Shown: one piece after another, positions 61,352 through 64,000 of the stretch | How the letters are laid out: each line of letters starts with the position of its first letter | Position numbering within the stretch: position 1 is the first letter of the stretch | From: an uncultured Lactobacillaceae bacterium | GTDB lineage: Bacteria; Bacillota; Bacilli; Lactobacillales; Lactobacillaceae | Length of the DNA stretch: 64,000 bases | Assembly (NCBI GenBank): GCA_945285405.1 | Contig: CALYQJ010000009.1 | Span: forward strand, 16,759 to 80,758 | Direction: 5' to 3' | Translations under genes and position numbers: made by a program | Notes under the pieces: model-generated | What the model saw: only the letters and a program-made list of their open reading frames with translations | Told to the model about the DNA's origin: nothing | Database searches by the model: none

Positions 61352-61972
61352 ATGAATATTGAAATGGATATTAAAAATTTCCAAGCGGTTAATACGACTA
61401 TTAAAGAGGTTCAATTAGATCATACTAATACTTTACAAGTGATTAAAGCTAAAAAGATTAACCAATTTGATGAAAATACATATGCTAAATTAAAAGATTT
61501 AACTTTTAAGAATGGTTTAATTGAAGTTAAAATGCTTAGTCGTTTACTACCTGACGCTCCAGAATTTGCACGTGGTTTTATTGGATTGGCTTTTCGAATT
61601 AATAATGATGATTCAGCTTTTGAAGCATTCTATTTTCGGCCGACTAATGGATTAAAACAGACTGATGATTCAATTCGCCAAAATCATGCTTGGCAGTATT
61701 TTTCTTATCCAAAATATACTTTTTCTTATATGCGTGAGCATAAAATTAAAGGTTTTGAAGGACCTGCAAATATAAAATTAGATCAGTGGATTAGTTTAAA
61801 AATAGTAATTAAAAATGCCAAAGCAAAGTTTTATTTAAATCAGCAAATAAATCCTATTTTAAAAGTAGATCAACTAAAAATGGGTGCTAATATCGGCGGA
61901 TCGGTTGGATTTTTTGTTGATATTGGTACGGTTGCTTATTTTAAAGATTTAGTGATTGTAACAAATGATTAA
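61352..61972 (+). CDS. Concanavalin-like (LamG/DUF1080-like fold) protein
   Basis: FKNGLIEVKM...FIGLAFRINNDDSAFEAFYFRPTNG...SVGFFVDIGTVAYFKDLVI. Confidence 0.55.
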   Translation: MNIEMDIKNFQAVNTTIKEVQLDHTNTLQVIKAKKINQFDENTYAKLKDLTFKNGLIEVKMLSRLLPDAPEFARGFIGLAFRINNDDSAFEAFYFRPTNGLKQTDDSIRQNHAWQYFSYPKYTFSYMREHKIKGFEGPANIKLDQWISLKIVIKNAKAKFYLNQQINPILKVDQLKMGANIGGSVGFFVDIGTVAYFKDLVIVTND

Positions 61973-62034
61973 TAAATTTATTTAATTTTAATTATTATAA
62001 ACATTTTATAGTTAAAAAAATTAAAAGAAGCAAG

Positions 62035-62060
62035 AAAAGCCAACCTAATGGTTGGCTTTT
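62035..62060. terminator. Bidirectional intrinsic terminator
   Basis: AAAAGCCAACC-taat-GGTTGGCTTTT between convergent genes. Confidence 0.8.
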
Positions 62061-63868
62061 TAACTTACTTTTTTATGAGAAATTTTATTTAAAGTTAGTT
62101 TAATAGTTTCAGCTACAGTTTGTGAAATACCTAACTTCATTAGGTCTTTCACAGGAGCGGTTTTAATTTTAGAAATTGAATGATATTTTTGTAAAAGTTT
62201 GGTGCGAGTTTTTGGACCAACACCTTTGATCATTTCAAGTTGAGAAGATAGAGCATTTTTATTATGAGTCTTGCGATGAAAAGTAATTGCAAACCGATGG
62301 ACTTCATCTTGGATTCTTGTTAATAAGAAAAATCCCTGACTATGAGGATCTAAAGGTACCAAATGAGCATCTTCTCCCGTGATTAAATGAGATGTTCGGT
62401 GATGGTTATCTTTAACCATCCCGGCAACTGGAATATTAATTCCTAATTCATTATGTAAGACGTCTAAAATTACATTTAATTCGATTTCTCCACCGTCCAT
62501 TAAGATTAAATCAGGAAATGGTTGTTTTTCTTTAATTAATCGAGAATAGCGGCGATAGATTATTTCACGAGTATTAGCAGCTTCATCAGCACCATCATGT
62601 TTTTCTAAAACATTTTTAATTTTATATTTACGATAATTTGATTTTTCGGGTTTACCGTCCACAAAACTGACCATTGCTGATACAGCATCGGTTCCTTGGA
62701 TATGTGAATGATCAAAAGACTCAATCACATGGCCATAAGGAAGGCCTAAAGCATCAAAGATTTCTTTTTGGGCTCCTACAGTCTGGCGATTATCTAATTC
62801 CATTAAGCGGAACTTCTCTTCTAAAGAAATTTTAGCATTATCACGAGCCATCATTAATAAGTCACGTTTTTGTCCACGTTTAGGTGTCCGAAATGGAATA
62901 TGAAGAATTTCAGTTAAAGGTTCCTGGTCAATTTTGGCAGGAACTAAAATTTCTCGTGGCAAAACGTTATTTTTTCGATTATAAAATTGCAAAATAAAAC
63001 TTGCCAATTCTTCTTCAGGTTCATTAATGCATGGAAAAATTCGCTTTTCTCGTTTCATTAATCTTGCTTGACGGATAAAGAAGACTTGAATTGAAATATA
63101 TCCTTTATCCACATAAAAATTGAAGAGGTCTCGGGGCGTATAATCGTTGGAAATAATTTTTTGTTTTTCAACTGTCTGCTCAATATAATTAATTTGATCA
63201 CGCAATTCCGCAGCACGTTCAAATTCGAGATTTTGAGCAGCATTTTGCATCTTTTTTGTTAAAGCTTTTTTGACAGTAGTAACATTACCATTTAAAAAGC
63301 GCTTAATTTTGTTAATATTTTTTTGATATGCTTCTGGTGGAACTTCTTTAAAGCAAGCACCAAGACATTGCCCCATATGATAGTAAAGACAAGGCCTTTT
63401 CAGATGTCCAGAACAACGCCTTAATGGATAAACTTTTTGTAAAAAGTGCAAAGTTTCCTCTGCTGCATAAACATTAGGATAGGGTCCAAAATAATACCCT
63501 CCATCTTTTTTAACTTTTCCAGTAATTTTAATTTGCGGATCACGTTCATTTGTGATCTTAATATAAGGATAACCAGTCCCTTTTTTTAGTTTGATATTGT
63601 AGTATGGCTGGTGTTTTTGAATTAAGGTTATTTCTAGAAGAAAAGCTTCCTTATCAGTTGCGGTAATAATTGTTTCAAAATCTTGAATCTCGCTGACAAG
63701 TTTTGCTGTTTTACCTTCATGACTGCTTTTAAAGTAAGAGCGAACACGGTTTTTTAGATTTTTAGCTTTGCCAACATAAATAATTTTTGCATTCAAATCT
63801 TTCATCAAATAGCAGCCTGGGCGATCAGGTAGTAATGTTAATTTGTGTTCTAAATATTCTGTGGTCAA
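62060..63868 (-). CDS. uvrC: Excinuclease ABC subunit UvrC
   Basis: LPDRPGCYLMKDLNAKIIYVGKAKNLKNRVRSYF; UVR domain; C-terminal HhH. Confidence 0.96.
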   Translation of the reverse strand: MTTEYLEHKLTLLPDRPGCYLMKDLNAKIIYVGKAKNLKNRVRSYFKSSHEGKTAKLVSEIQDFETIITATDKEAFLLEITLIQKHQPYYNIKLKKGTGYPYIKITNERDPQIKITGKVKKDGGYYFGPYPNVYAAEETLHFLQKVYPLRRCSGHLKRPCLYYHMGQCLGACFKEVPPEAYQKNINKIKRFLNGNVTTVKKALTKKMQNAAQNLEFERAAELRDQINYIEQTVEKQKIISNDYTPRDLFNFYVDKGYISIQVFFIRQARLMKREKRIFPCINEPEEELASFILQFYNRKNNVLPREILVPAKIDQEPLTEILHIPFRTPKRGQKRDLLMMARDNAKISLEEKFRLMELDNRQTVGAQKEIFDALGLPYGHVIESFDHSHIQGTDAVSAMVSFVDGKPEKSNYRKYKIKNVLEKHDGADEAANTREIIYRRYSRLIKEKQPFPDLILMDGGEIELNVILDVLHNELGINIPVAGMVKDNHHRTSHLITGEDAHLVPLDPHSQGFFLLTRIQDEVHRFAITFHRKTHNKNALSSQLEMIKGVGPKTRTKLLQKYHSISKIKTAPVKDLMKLGISQTVAETIKLTLNKISHKKVS

Positions 63869-64000
63869 CTCTAATTATCCTTTCTTGTGGGCCACATTTT
63901 ACTCTTTTTTATTCAGAAATCTAGTCCTTAGGTTAATTAAAATCAAATTTAATTAAAAGGCGATTTTTAAAATTGTAACTTTTAATTTTATTTTTAAAAC

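Overview
The window is about 64 kb of low-GC Firmicutes chromosome. Gene content and order (tig-clpX-ysxC, comEA-comEC-holA, rpsO-RNase J2, typA-ftsW-ylbG-rsmD-coaD) fit Lactobacillaceae; the species was not determined. Most of it is dense housekeeping sequence. Accessory or unusual parts are: a large secreted GH89 alpha-N-acetylglucosaminidase with a cre-like site; a short cell-surface polysaccharide cluster (34.2-39.5 kb); a yybP-ykoY (Mn2+) riboswitch ahead of a P-type cation ATPase; an RpiR regulator paired with a GH38-family protein; and an ABC transporter/two-component operon. Main points for follow-up: (1) the GH38 protein is full length, but every recognisable metal-ligand or catalytic position appears substituted (H->R, D->N, D->N, H->Q), which suggests a conserved pseudo-glycosidase; (2) an unlisted 30-aa ORF at 9593-9685 sits under a near-consensus promoter and is followed by about 170 nt of structured RNA ending in an intrinsic terminator just before a GNAT gene, so it looks like a leader-peptide/attenuator or sRNA unit; (3) two other proteins have lost their catalytic signatures (a shikimate-kinase-like protein without a P-loop, and an M50-like protein with HESGK instead of HExxH); (4) an uncharacterised zinc-ribbon/HNH/coiled-coil protein. 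No CRISPR array, prophage, transposase or rRNA was seen. All family assignments come from reading the sequence by eye; no database search was run.
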